Assembly: GCF_012273655.1 (NCBI RefSeq)
Contig: NZ_JAAWWP010000005.1
Coordinates: forward strand, 124,001 to 188,000
Origin: Streptomyces physcomitrii
GTDB taxonomy: Bacteria > Actinomycetota > Actinomycetes > Streptomycetales > Streptomycetaceae
Reading direction: 5' to 3'
Length of the DNA: 64,000 nucleotides
The position numbers and the translations under genes are program-made. The notes beneath the pieces are model-generated. The model worked only from the letters and a program-made list of their open reading frames with translations. It was not told the DNA's origin and did not search any database. Shown piece after piece: positions 1-9,639 of the stretch (positions are counted from its first letter, which is position 1; each line of letters begins with the position of its first letter).

Positions 1-1198
1 AGGAGTCGAAACGGGGCAGCACCTCGTTGAGATCCCTGCCCAGCAGCTCCAGTGCCTGTGACAACCGTCCCTCTGCCGCAAGGCGTTGCGCGCGCTCGCG
101 CAGGTCCGCCGACTCCGCGGGCGACCCGGCCCCGGAGGTGGACGGCGGTTGCGCTGGCCGAACGGAAGGTTGTGCAGTTGCGAGCGGGGCTGGGGCGTGC
201 TCCGGAACGGATGCGTGTGCTTTGTCCGAAGGAGGATCGTTCGGAAGGTCGCTGCCATCGTGCGGCAGGCGCGCGGTGGCCTTGCCGGGCCTCGGCGTTC
301 CGGCGCGGGCGGCCTTCGGCACCGCCTGCTCGGCCCAGGGCGCGAGGGCCTCCCGGACTTCGGCTGCGTCCGCCGGCCGATCCTCCGGGCGCTTCGCAAG
401 TAAGCGGGAGACCAGGTCGCACAGGTCGGCTGGTGCGTCGTCACGCAGCCGTTCCAGTGGTACTGGAGTATCGGCGATGTGCTGGACCACCAGGGCCAGC
501 GGCTCGTCGGCCGTGAACGGCGGTCGTCCGCCCAGTATCTCGTACAGCACGCACCCCAGTGCGTACAGATCACTGAGGGGAGTGGCCGCCTGCCCCTTGC
601 CTTGCTCTGGAGAGATGAAGCCCGGAGTTCCGGCCACCATGCCCGCGTCGGTCAACCGTGGCCCGTCCGGTGGTTGCAGGGCGGTGGCGATACCGAAGTC
701 GAGGACGCGTACCGTGCCGTCTGTCGTGAGCATCACGTTGCGGGGCGTCAGATCCCGGTGGACGAAGCCGCGTCCGTGAGCCTGGACCAGCACGGAGCAC
801 ACCTGGGCGCCCACCGCGGCGGCCCACTCCACAGGAAAAGGTCCGCGCTGGGCCACCAGCCGGTCCAGCGTGTGTCCGTACACGCGCTGCATGACCAGAT
901 AGAGCCGACTCGCTCGATGAGTGCCCGCATCATGGATGACCGGTACATACGGATGCTCCAGCTTGGCCATCAGTCGTGCTTCTCTGGTGAAGCGGACGAC
1001 GGCGGGGTCCTGCGGATCGAGCCTGCGCGGCATCTTGGAGACAGCCGTCCGTGGTGTCAGCAGTTTCACCGCCACAGACCGGTCCAGCCGCTGATCGTAC
1101 GCCGCCCACACCTCGCCCATGCCACCTCTACCGAGCAGCTCCGCCAGCTCGTAGCGGCCGTCGATCAGTTCGCCCCTAGACAGGTGATGGTCCCTCAT
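1..1198 (-). CDS. Serine/threonine protein kinase (C-terminus cut by window edge)
   Basis: Hanks-type kinase that phosphorylates Ser/Thr of target proteins. Reading from ATG 1198, the glycine loop GRGGMG is at residues 23-28, the ATP-binding lysine (VAVK) at 45, the catalytic HRD at 147-149 with Asn154, DFG at 167-169 and an SPE in the activation segment near 196-198, so the kinase looks catalytically complete. A Pro/Ala-rich linker follows (about 270-340), then a short helical, TPR-like stretch (LRERAQRLAAEGRL) that is still open at base 1. No transmembrane segment is seen in the visible part. The start overlaps the stop of the upstream kinase relic by 4 bp (ATGA), so the two were once co-transcribed. 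It is divergent from the Wadjet operon. A role in signalling to or regulating the defence genes is only a guess from position. Confidence 0.9.
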   Translation of the reverse strand, partial: MRDHHLSRGELIDGRYELAELLGRGGMGEVWAAYDQRLDRSVAVKLLTPRTAVSKMPRRLDPQDPAVVRFTREARLMAKLEHPYVPVIHDAGTHRASRLYLVMQRVYGHTLDRLVAQRGPFPVEWAAAVGAQVCSVLVQAHGRGFVHRDLTPRNVMLTTDGTVRVLDFGIATALQPPDGPRLTDAGMVAGTPGFISPEQGKGQAATPLSDLYALGCVLYEILGGRPPFTADEPLALVVQHIADTPVPLERLRDDAPADLCDLVSRLLAKRPEDRPADAAEVREALAPWAEQAVPKAARAGTPRPGKATARLPHDGSDLPNDPPSDKAHASVPEHAPAPLATAQPSVRPAQPPSTSGAGSPAESADLRERAQRLAAEGRLSQALELLGRDLNEVLPRFDS

Positions 1199-2220
1199 CG
1201 TCTTCCCCGCGCTCTGTTGTCGACCCGGGTTACCAGTGGTCGCGGAGAGGCCGGGAATCGGGATGGGCGCGTGATGTCCATACCCGGGTCCGGGAAGGAG
1301 CCCCACGATGCGTCAGGTGTGGACGCAGGAACGTGAGGGGCCAGGAGGGACTCCACCGAGGTCGCGTCAGCGTGTCGCTCGCCGGGGTGCTTCGCGAGGA
1401 ACCGGAGGACCAGATCTTCGAGGTCCGGTAGCTGGTCGTGGCGGAATGAGGCGAGGGCCGGAGGCGTACTGGTCCGGTGCGCCAGCATGACGAGCGCTGG
1501 TATCAAGGCGGTGGACGGGGGCTCTTCGGTCGGCATGAAGTACAGCAGGCAGCCCGGCGAGTAGAGATCGGCACGGTGGTCGAAGTGGGAATGAAGACCG
1601 CCTTCTTGCTCCAGGGCCCGTGAGTCCGGTGCATCGTGCCCTCTCACAGGACGGTCAATCGTGCGGGGATGGCGCCGGGCGCGGCCACCAGACTGAAGTC
1701 GATGATCTTCAAGGTGACGTTGGGCGCCACCACGACGTTCTGGGGTTTGAGATCCCCTGTGCACGAGACGTGCGGCGCGCACGGCGGGCAGCCCGGCAGT
1801 GATCTGCGCGCCTGCGACGCCAGCCGCGTCCACTGCGAGAGGACTGTGCTCCGTCACGAGATCCACCACAGTCGCGACGTCGGGGACGAGCTGCATCACG
1901 AGATGCTGCATCGTCTTCCACCCACGGGCGTTGTGCACGATCGCGACGTGGGGATGGTCGACTCCGGCGAGAGCGGCGGTCTCACGCCGGAAGCACCGGA
2001 CGATGCGCTGCCGTTCGTCGTCGAAGTCGTGGAGTTCCGGGCGAATGAAATTGAGGGCGACCAGACGCCTCAGATGCAGGTCGGTGCAATTCCATAACTC
2101 GCGCATCGCTCTGTGGCCGATCGGCGTGCGCATCGCGCAACGATCGGCGATGCGCTGTCCCCGAGCCATACGGGGGCCTCCCCAAGGTATGTATATAACC
2201 GGCCCGTCCCGGACCATCAC
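1195..2220 (-). pseudogene. Decayed serine/threonine protein kinase
   Basis: An open frame exists over this span, but its translation matches a kinase only in pieces. The N-lobe is recognisable but degenerate: the glycine loop is eroded and the expected VAVK lysine is Asn (VALNFIRPE). The catalytic loop is in another frame: removing one base from the C4 run at 1754-1757 gives HRDLKPQN, and then IIDFSLV with DFS in place of DFG. That frame meets a stop at 1644-1646. The C-lobe (HFDHRADLYSPGCLLYFM, then LVLRFLAKHPGERHADA) is back in the first frame, so there are at least two shifts. The lesions and lost residues together indicate a dead gene, possibly a duplicate of the downstream kinase. Its end overlaps that kinase's ATG by 4 bp. 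Confidence 0.8.
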
Positions 2221-2453
2221 GGTGCGTGCATAGTCGCTGACGATCCTAGGTCAGCACGAGAGGACCTGGGAGCGGACAATAAGCTGGAAAGCGCGAAGGA
2301 AACCGAAGGGCCTGTTCAGGGTGAACCGGGGACGCCGGACGCCCCCATGCCGTACAGGCCGCTGCCACGGGAATCGCCACAGGCCCGCACACGTCCGTGG
2401 CATTTTCGGCCACCCACCGGCAGCGCTCATATGCGCCGCGTAACCTCACGGGC

Positions 2454-4082
2454 ATGGAGGCATCAGCATCCGGTGCAGGTCAGGACGCCGACGAGGAGGC
2501 GCGGCGGCGGCTGAACGCGTACACATACCTCAGCGCGCCCGAGCGGCTGGAGCACGTCGCGATCATGCGGGTCTTCTGCGGAACTCTGCTGGCGGATCTC
2601 GCCGTCCCGGACGTCATGGCGAAACTGCGCCAGACCGGTGCTTCCGCCGTAGGGCTCGACGCCGACACTCTCACAGTCCGACTGGAACAGCTGGTCCAGT
2701 GGGGAAACCTGCTCCGCAGCAGCCACACGGTGAACGCGTCCAGCATCAGCGAGTACCAGCGTTCCCGCTCGCGCTACCAACTGTCGAAACTGGGCGAACG
2801 TATCCAGCGGGACGCCGACGGGGTCCTGACCGAGGCCGACGCCGCCCGCGAGGTCAGCAACGAACTGCTGGCCCTGGTCGAGCGCGGACTACGGGAGCTG
2901 GCCGGCCTCGCGACCGCGCCGGGCGGCGTCGAGCCGCAGGACGGGCTGGAGCGGATCAGCACGATGTTCGTGCAGTTCACCGAGTTCGCGGACTCCATAC
3001 GCGACTTCTACGCCTACCTCGGACAGGTGCTGTCCCGCTACGACCTGGACAGCACCGAGTACCAGGGTTTCAAGGAGCTGCTCCTGGACTACGTCGAGGC
3101 GATCACCGAGGACGTAGCATTCCGCGCACCTCGGATATCGGCGGCGTTGGACACCCTGTGGCCGCACATCCCGGCTCTGCTGGACCGGCTGGACTCCCAC
3201 GCCCAGGGGCTCACCGGGCTTTCGGCGCAGGCGCAGGGCGAAAGCCGCGCGGAGATCCGGATCCAGCGCAGCCGGGGCCGCGAATTCGCGGACTGGGAGG
3301 GCCTGCGCGGCTGGTTCAGCAACACCGACGGCTCGGGCAGCCAGGTCGACCAGCTACGCGATGCCACCCTGCGCGCGTTGCAGTCGCTGCTCGCCAACGC
3401 CAAGCGAATGCTGCGGTCGGCCACCGGGGAGATGTCCCGGCGCAAGGATCTGCTGCGGCTGGCCCGCTGGTTCAACGAAGCGGCGCCGCGGGACGCACAC
3501 GACATCGCCGCCGCCGCCTTCGGGCTGTACGGTGCCCGCCATCTGGGCACACCTCCGGCCACCGACGAGGTGGTGCCCGCCTACACAAGCTGGTGGACCG
3601 GTCCGGTGGTCGAGGTACCGGTGGCCCTGCGTGAAAGAGGCAGCCGCGCCCAGCGGGGCCGGGCCTCCGCGGTGGAGGACCACTCCGCGCAGAAGCAGCT
3701 GCTGAGGGAGGCCGCACGGCAGCGGGCAGCGGCCAGAGCAGCGGCGGCGGACGAACTGCGCAGCGCGTCCGGCCGGTTCGCCGAGGTACGCCTCACGTCA
3801 GCGGCGCTCGGCCTGCTCTTGGAACTACTGGCCACAGCGCTCGGAAACGCACAGCTCAGCAGGCCCATCAGCACGGACGGGGAGAGGAAGGCGGTGTTCG
3901 ACCTCGACTCGGCCAGCAGTGAAAACGCCGAACTACGTATCCGCCTCACCGTGCGCCGGACGGCGGGCACGCGAACGGTGCTGTACTCGGCCGACGGCGA
4001 CCTGCAGCTGGAGGACCTGGAGCTGGACATCAGTCGCACCTCCGCCGCGGTCGGCGGCGAAGCGGAGGAGAGCGTGTCATGA
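2454..4082 (+). CDS. jetA: Wadjet defence protein JetA (TIGR02677 / DUF2397-like)
   Basis: Probable kleisin-like subunit of a Wadjet plasmid-defence complex. The 542-residue protein has no enzymatic motif. It begins with winged-helix-like segments (LNAYTYLSAPERLEHVAIMR; then LTVRLEQLVQWGNL and SEYQRSRSRYQLSKLGERI) and continues as a long helical region, matching my memory of the TIGR02677 family. Assignment rests mainly on context: three more genes in the canonical order follow without gaps. The open frame extends to 2397, but ATG 2454 is chosen because the upstream residues are low-complexity and the family core starts just after it. The stop overlaps the start of jetB (ATGA). In characterised Wadjets JetABC form an SMC-like, DNA-loop-extruding complex that senses small circular DNA. 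Confidence 0.85.
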   Translation: MEASASGAGQDADEEARRRLNAYTYLSAPERLEHVAIMRVFCGTLLADLAVPDVMAKLRQTGASAVGLDADTLTVRLEQLVQWGNLLRSSHTVNASSISEYQRSRSRYQLSKLGERIQRDADGVLTEADAAREVSNELLALVERGLRELAGLATAPGGVEPQDGLERISTMFVQFTEFADSIRDFYAYLGQVLSRYDLDSTEYQGFKELLLDYVEAITEDVAFRAPRISAALDTLWPHIPALLDRLDSHAQGLTGLSAQAQGESRAEIRIQRSRGREFADWEGLRGWFSNTDGSGSQVDQLRDATLRALQSLLANAKRMLRSATGEMSRRKDLLRLARWFNEAAPRDAHDIAAAAFGLYGARHLGTPPATDEVVPAYTSWWTGPVVEVPVALRERGSRAQRGRASAVEDHSAQKQLLREAARQRAAARAAAADELRSASGRFAEVRLTSAALGLLLELLATALGNAQLSRPISTDGERKAVFDLDSASSENAELRIRLTVRRTAGTRTVLYSADGDLQLEDLELDISRTSAAVGGEAEESVS

Positions 4083-5404
4083 CGCTCCCTTCGACTCACG
4101 ACGTAGCCCTGGCAGCCGAGCGCCGCACCGCCGCCCGGCTGCTGCTCGCCCACCCGCTGATCGCATCGGACGGCCCCCACGCCGACCTCTTCCCGCTGAT
4201 CCGCAGGCACGCCGACTGGCTGGGCAAACGGTTCCAGCAGGTGCTCGGCTACCGCCTGCTGGTCGACAGCTCCTACGCCCGCCTGTTCAAGGCGGGGCTG
4301 GGGACGGATTCGGGTCATCGGCTGGAGCGCTCCACCGGCACCCCGTTCACCCCACACACGTACGCCTGCCTCGCGCTCGCCCTGTCCGTGCTGGTGACCG
4401 CGCCCGAGCAGATGCTCCTGTCACACCTGGTCGCCGATATCAGGGCTGCCGCAGCCGACGCCGGAATCGAGCTGGAGGAAACCGGCCGAGCGGCCGGGAA
4501 GCGGACCCTGGTCGCGGCTCTACGCCAGCTCGTCGACTGGGACGTGCTCATCGAGACCGAGGGCCATGTGGCCGCACTTGCGCAGGAGGCGGGCGGAGAA
4601 GCCCTGATCACGATAGACCGGGAGCTGGCACGCGTGGTCGTCGCCGGCCCGCTCTCCCAGGCACGGGACGGCGCCGACCTGGTCCGGCGGGCAGCGGACC
4701 CGGGCTTCGGCGGACCACGCACCTACGTGCGCCGGATGCTCGTCGAGACATCCGTCGTCCACCTCGACGAGCTGACGGACGCCGAGCGTGACTGGCTGCG
4801 CACCCGGCAGCGCCGGGAGGCCCAGGCTTTCTCCGAACTCCTTGGTCTGGAGATGGAGATCCGTGCCGAGGGCGTAGCGCTGGTGGACCCCGAGGAGGAG
4901 CTCACGGATCTGCACCTGCCGGGCACCGGGACCGTCGCACAGGCCGCGCTGCTGCTGGCGGAACGGCTCGTGGAACGGCTTCGGCCGCAGGAACCGGGGC
5001 ATCCGGCGACCGGCGGGACGCTCGTCATCGGGGTGGCCGTACCGGACGGCCTGGTGGATGAGGTGCTCGCCGAGCTCATCGCCGAGTACGGGCAGCGCAG
5101 CAACTGGCAACGCGGCTACCTGGAGGACCTTCCCTCCCTGCGAGAGGCCGTACTGGACCTGCTGGTCCGCATGCGGCTGATGGCCCGCGCGGGCCGGCTG
5201 CGCGCCGAGGGCGAAGGACTGCCGGAGGGGTACGTCGAAGAGGCGTCGGAAGGACGCACGGTGACCGATGTCCATGGCGCACGGCCCGGCGGCGACGGCT
5301 GGGTGCTGCTGGCCGCAGCGGCCCGCTACGCCACCCAAGTCACGGTGCGCCCGGCCACCGCAGCCGGCAAAGGCACGGACGTTCAAGAGGAGTTGCCGCT
5401 ATGA
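4079..5404 (+). CDS. jetB: Wadjet defence protein JetB (TIGR02678 / DUF2398-like)
   Basis: Second subunit of the Wadjet complex, 441 residues. It shows the pattern I associate with TIGR02678: an N-terminal helical segment (ERRTAARLLLAHPLIASDGP), a central block with THAYACLALALSVL-like spacing (here TPHTYACLALALSVL), a segment LRQLVDWDVLIETEG, and a C-terminal winged-helix-like part. By analogy with MukE-type proteins it should bridge the kleisin-like JetA and the ATPase JetC; this is inferred from studied Wadjets, not visible here. It overlaps jetA and jetC by 4 bp each, which suggests translational coupling and fixed stoichiometry. No frameshift or internal stop was seen. Confidence 0.85.
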   Translation: MTLPSTHDVALAAERRTAARLLLAHPLIASDGPHADLFPLIRRHADWLGKRFQQVLGYRLLVDSSYARLFKAGLGTDSGHRLERSTGTPFTPHTYACLALALSVLVTAPEQMLLSHLVADIRAAAADAGIELEETGRAAGKRTLVAALRQLVDWDVLIETEGHVAALAQEAGGEALITIDRELARVVVAGPLSQARDGADLVRRAADPGFGGPRTYVRRMLVETSVVHLDELTDAERDWLRTRQRREAQAFSELLGLEMEIRAEGVALVDPEEELTDLHLPGTGTVAQAALLLAERLVERLRPQEPGHPATGGTLVIGVAVPDGLVDEVLAELIAEYGQRSNWQRGYLEDLPSLREAVLDLLVRMRLMARAGRLRAEGEGLPEGYVEEASEGRTVTDVHGARPGGDGWVLLAAAARYATQVTVRPATAAGKGTDVQEELPL

Positions 5405-8400
5405 CCACCGACGCGCGTGGCCTCGTTCCGCTGCCGCGCTCCGGCCACGCGACGGCCACCGGCGCGCGCTTCCGGCTGCACCGGGCGGGCATCCAGAACG
5501 TCTGGCAGTACGACGAGCAGGAGTTCTCCTTCGGCGACGGGCGGCTGCTGCTACGTGGCAAGAACGGCGCGGGCAAGTCCAAGGCCCTGGAGATGCTGCT
5601 TCCGCATCTTCTGGACGGCGACTCCCGGGCACTGGACGCGACAGGCACCGGCCGCACCACACTTGCCTGGCTGATGTTGGACGGGTTCGAGCAGACCAAC
5701 CGTCTCGGGTATCTGTGGGTGGAGTTCCGGGGTACGGCCGACGACGGCGGTCACCGCCACCTGACGCTCGGTGCCGCCATCCGCGCCTCGAAGTCGACGC
5801 AGAAGGCGCTGCCGACGTTCTTCGTCACCCCGCTGCGGATCGGTGAGGACCTGCACCTGGTCGAGGCCGGTAAGCCGCTGCCGGTCGACCGGCTCAAGGA
5901 GATCGTCGGCTCCGACAACACGACCGACCGCGCGGTCCAGCACCGCTCACGTGTGGCCCGGGAACTGTTCGGCATGACCGACGCGACGCGCTACCGCAAT
6001 CTCACCCAGCTCCTCCACCGGTTGCGGCGCCCGACGGTCGGCGACCGGATCGAACACGGGGGCCTGGTTTCCCTGCTGAGCGAGACCCTGCCGGGACTCG
6101 ACGAGGACGTGGTCGAGAAGGTGGCGCGCAACCTCCACGACCTCGACGCCGTACGGGACGAACTCGGCCGCCTGGAACGCACCGACGCCGCCTTGCGTAC
6201 GTTCCTCACCAGTTACCGCGGCTACCTGGCCGGGGTCCTGCGCACCTCCGCCAAGAGAGTGAGCCACGAGCTGAGCGTCCTCGCTCAGCGGCGCCGGGCG
6301 GCCGGAGACGCCGCACAGCGGACGAGCGACCTGAGGACGCAGGAGGAGGAGTTGGAAGGCCGACTGGAGACCCTGCGCGAAGAGGAACAGGACGCCCGGA
6401 TCGACCTGGCCGCCCTGCACGCCAGTCACGCCTACCGCAGCCTGCGCGAACTGTCGGAGCGCCGTGGCACGGTGGAGGCGCTGCACACCGCCGCCGTGGC
6501 CGCGTTCACCACCTTGCGCAACGCCCATGACGCGGAGGAGGGCTCGGCGGAGCGGCTGGCCGAAGGTGTCGAACACCTCGGAAGCCGGCTGGCCGAGCTG
6601 GGAACCGAACATCGAGAGTTGCTGACACAGGCGGAAAAGGCCGGGCTTCCTACCGGCCATCTCGGCGAGGCGGTGGCTCTGCCGCGCACGGTTCTCGCCC
6701 AGGCCACCGAGACCGAACTGACGACTCCGGACGGGGAGACGTGTACCGTACGGCGCCGGTCGGTGGCCCGTGTGGACACGGTCACGGCGCAGGAAGGGCT
6801 GCAGTCCTGGCAGAACCAGTTGGAAAACGCCGAGTCGGTCGCGAGGAACCGGGCCCGGATGGTTCAGGAGGTGACCCACCTCATCTCACGGGCGGACGAA
6901 GCCCGGGCCGGGGCAGCCCAGGCTGATGCCGAGCGAGAACGGCTGGAAGGCGAAGCAGAAGACGCCGCCGGCCATCTCGACGGCAGCCGTGAGAAGGTCG
7001 CTGAGGAGAGCGGCGCCTACTCCCGTCAAGTCGCTGAGTGGGCGGCACGCACGCGGAATGCGCTGGGTGCCGACTGCCCGTCGCTTGACGCCGTCCACGC
7101 CGTCGTCGGCCTCGAGACTTCTACCGATGCGCCGTTCGCGGACCGCACGCTGCCGCCCGATATCGACAGCCAGGCGTGGCTGACCGCTCAGGCCGCGTTG
7201 GAGCCGTACGGCGAGAAACTCACCGAACGCCGGGACGCCCTGGTACTCGGCGTCAGCCGACTCGGCGAGGAACTCGACCGCCTGGCGGAGCAGAAGCGGG
7301 ACTGGGAGCAACGTACCGACCCCGAGCCACCGGCCCCGCACCATCGCGCCGCCGCGAGGATGCCGGGCAGTGGAGCCCCTTTCTACCGGCTCGTGGACTT
7401 CGCGGACGACCTGGCTCCGGCCGACCGAGCCGGTCTGGAAGGAGCGCTGGAGGCGAGCGGAATCCTGGATGCGTGGGTGAGTGCGGACGGCGTCCTTCTC
7501 AATCCACGCACCCAGGACACCCTTCTCCAGCCGGGTCCCGTGCTATCCGACGGGTCGACTCTCGCCTCGGCCCTGCGCCCAGCCCCTGAACCAGATTGCG
7601 GCGTCACCTCCGAGCAGGTGGGGAGTCTCCTGGCCACCATCGCACTCGCATCGGCACAGGAGACCTCCGCGCACAACGCGGCCTTCTACGACGGCAGTTG
7701 GCGTCTGGGCGTACTCAGCGGTCGTCATGACAAGGACGCCACCGAGTACGTGGGGGCCGCCGTACGCGCCGAGACTCGGCGACGCATCCTTGCCGACTTG
7801 GAGGAGAGGATCGCGCATACGGAACAGCGGCTGACCGAGGTCCGCGAAGAGCTCGCCGCAGCCGATACCATGCGCCGGGCTCTCACGCTCGCGGAACGGG
7901 ACTTCCCCAAAGCACGGAATCTTGCTGACGCATGGAGCAGGAGCGAATCAGCCGAGCGGACCCTGCGCGACCTGACCGCCAAGGCGACCCGAGCGGCGCG
8001 GCTGGCCGAGGAGGCACGCGCTCTCGCGGTATCGGCGCGAACCAAGGCGGAGGCCACCGCCTCCGCCCACGACATGCCCGGCGACCCCGCCTCCCTGGAC
8101 CGTGTGCGCACCGCACTGGCTGGCCTGCTCAGCGGTATCGGGCATCTGCGCAGGGCCGTCAGCGGCACGGGTGAGCGGCTTGGTACCAACCAGGCCGATG
8201 CCGACCGGTACGGACGCGCCCAAGAGGATCGCCTGGCCGCGGACGAGAGCTACCGGCTCCACCGCGCCGGACTGCGCACCGCTGAGCAGGACCTGCGCAC
8301 CCGCGAGGAAGCCATCGGGTCGTCCGAGGAGGAGATCCTCTCCCGCGAGCAGGAGGCCAAACAGCGCATCGCACACGCCGTCCGCGTCCTCCCCGGGGCG

Positions 8401-9639
8401 CAACGAGCCCGCGACGACCTCCACGACCTCCGCGTGCGCGCGGAAGAGGACGAGAAGCGCCTGCGCGGGACCCTGGCGGACCAGGAAACGATGGTCATCG
8501 ACACCGGCAGCGCTCTTCGCGCTGCTCTCGGCCGACCGGAGGTGGTGCTCGGCGCCGGCCTCGACCGGTCCTCGCTGTCCGAGTACGTGTCGGACGATCC
8601 CGCCGCGGACGTGCGCAGCCGTCTGCGAGCGCTGCGGGCTCTCGCCGACGCCGTGGAGCAAGCCCTCGGCCGCCCGAAGGGCGAGGTGTCGGACAGCACC
8701 CTGCTCAACCGTCACACCGATCTGCGCGACCAACTGGCCGGCGGGTTCGACGCGCAGCTGGAGGAGCGCGACGGGATCAAGGTGTGCCGCTTGGTCGACG
8801 ACCACGGGTCCCATGACGTCGCAGCCGTGGGCGAGCGGATCGCCGTGCAGGCGGCGGAGGCCCGGGGACGGCTCACCGAGCGCGAACGCGAGGTCTTCCA
8901 GCGGTTCCTGACCGGCGAGCTCGGCGACCACCTCTCGGCGCAGGTCATCACCGCGGCGAATCTGGTCGCCGCTCTCAACGACACCCTGCGGACCGTGCGC
9001 ACCTCCCACGGCCTCGGTGTCGAGCTGCTGTGGAAGCTGGACGAGGACGTGGACGCGGATGTGCGCGCGGCCGTCGAGCTGCTGCGCAGTCCGTCGAGCC
9101 TCAGGACGCGCGACCAGACCGAGCAGCTGCGCGAGGTGCTGCAACGCCGAATCGAGGACGCCCGCCGTGCCGACCCGTCAGCCGGTTACGCCGCCCATCT
9201 GCGGACCGCGCTGGACTACCGCAACTGGTTCCGCTTCCACACCTTTGTGGTCGAGGACGCGGCTCCGGGCCGCCGTAGGAAACTGACCGGCCGGACCGGT
9301 CTCAGCCAGGGCGAACAACGGGTTCTCTCCTACCTCGTGCTCTTCGCCGCGGCAGCCGCCCATTTCGCCAGCCTCGCCGAGTCGGCACCGCATGCACCAC
9401 GCCTGATTCTCCTGGACGACGCCTTCGCCAAGGTCGACGAACCCACCCACGGCCGACTGGGCCGCATACTCGTCGACCTCGATCTCGACTTTGTCCTCAC
9501 CAGCGAGCGGCTCATGGGCAACTGGCCCGAGGTCCCGTCCTTGCACATCTACGAGTGCCTCCGCGACCCCCACGTGCGCGGCGTAGCCACGCTTCACTAC
9601 ACCTGGAACGGCCGCCACCGGCGTCTGATGTCCGTATGA
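5401..9639 (+). CDS. jetC: Wadjet defence ATPase JetC (SMC/SbcC-like, TIGR02680)
   Basis: Motor subunit of the complex, 1412 residues with SMC-like architecture. The N-terminal ATPase half carries Walker A GKNGAGKS at residues 53-60. Long charged heptad-rich segments then form coiled coils (about 260-570 and 790-1000) around a central hinge-like region. The C-terminal half has the ABC signature LSQGEQ near 1301 and Walker B LILLDDAFAKVDE near 1333-1345. Both half-sites therefore look intact. In studied Wadjets JetC dimerises and extrudes DNA loops, presenting small circles to the JetD nuclease. The gene overlaps jetB (ATGA) and jetD (ATG inside the stop region). Its GC-rich codon use matches housekeeping Streptomyces genes, which suggests long residence in this kind of host. 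Confidence 0.92.
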   Translation: MTTDARGLVPLPRSGHATATGARFRLHRAGIQNVWQYDEQEFSFGDGRLLLRGKNGAGKSKALEMLLPHLLDGDSRALDATGTGRTTLAWLMLDGFEQTNRLGYLWVEFRGTADDGGHRHLTLGAAIRASKSTQKALPTFFVTPLRIGEDLHLVEAGKPLPVDRLKEIVGSDNTTDRAVQHRSRVARELFGMTDATRYRNLTQLLHRLRRPTVGDRIEHGGLVSLLSETLPGLDEDVVEKVARNLHDLDAVRDELGRLERTDAALRTFLTSYRGYLAGVLRTSAKRVSHELSVLAQRRRAAGDAAQRTSDLRTQEEELEGRLETLREEEQDARIDLAALHASHAYRSLRELSERRGTVEALHTAAVAAFTTLRNAHDAEEGSAERLAEGVEHLGSRLAELGTEHRELLTQAEKAGLPTGHLGEAVALPRTVLAQATETELTTPDGETCTVRRRSVARVDTVTAQEGLQSWQNQLENAESVARNRARMVQEVTHLISRADEARAGAAQADAERERLEGEAEDAAGHLDGSREKVAEESGAYSRQVAEWAARTRNALGADCPSLDAVHAVVGLETSTDAPFADRTLPPDIDSQAWLTAQAALEPYGEKLTERRDALVLGVSRLGEELDRLAEQKRDWEQRTDPEPPAPHHRAAARMPGSGAPFYRLVDFADDLAPADRAGLEGALEASGILDAWVSADGVLLNPRTQDTLLQPGPVLSDGSTLASALRPAPEPDCGVTSEQVGSLLATIALASAQETSAHNAAFYDGSWRLGVLSGRHDKDATEYVGAAVRAETRRRILADLEERIAHTEQRLTEVREELAAADTMRRALTLAERDFPKARNLADAWSRSESAERTLRDLTAKATRAARLAEEARALAVSARTKAEATASAHDMPGDPASLDRVRTALAGLLSGIGHLRRAVSGTGERLGTNQADADRYGRAQEDRLAADESYRLHRAGLRTAEQDLRTREEAIGSSEEEILSREQEAKQRIAHAVRVLPGAQRARDDLHDLRVRAEEDEKRLRGTLADQETMVIDTGSALRAALGRPEVVLGAGLDRSSLSEYVSDDPAADVRSRLRALRALADAVEQALGRPKGEVSDSTLLNRHTDLRDQLAGGFDAQLEERDGIKVCRLVDDHGSHDVAAVGERIAVQAAEARGRLTEREREVFQRFLTGELGDHLSAQVITAANLVAALNDTLRTVRTSHGLGVELLWKLDEDVDADVRAAVELLRSPSSLRTRDQTEQLREVLQRRIEDARRADPSAGYAAHLRTALDYRNWFRFHTFVVEDAAPGRRRKLTGRTGLSQGEQRVLSYLVLFAAAAAHFASLAESAPHAPRLILLDDAFAKVDEPTHGRLGRILVDLDLDFVLTSERLMGNWPEVPSLHIYECLRDPHVRGVATLHYTWNGRHRRLMSV

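Noticed and set aside
1195..2220. A functional 341-residue protein.
   Set aside because: Kinase motifs are split over two frames with an internal stop in the second, and key residues are altered.
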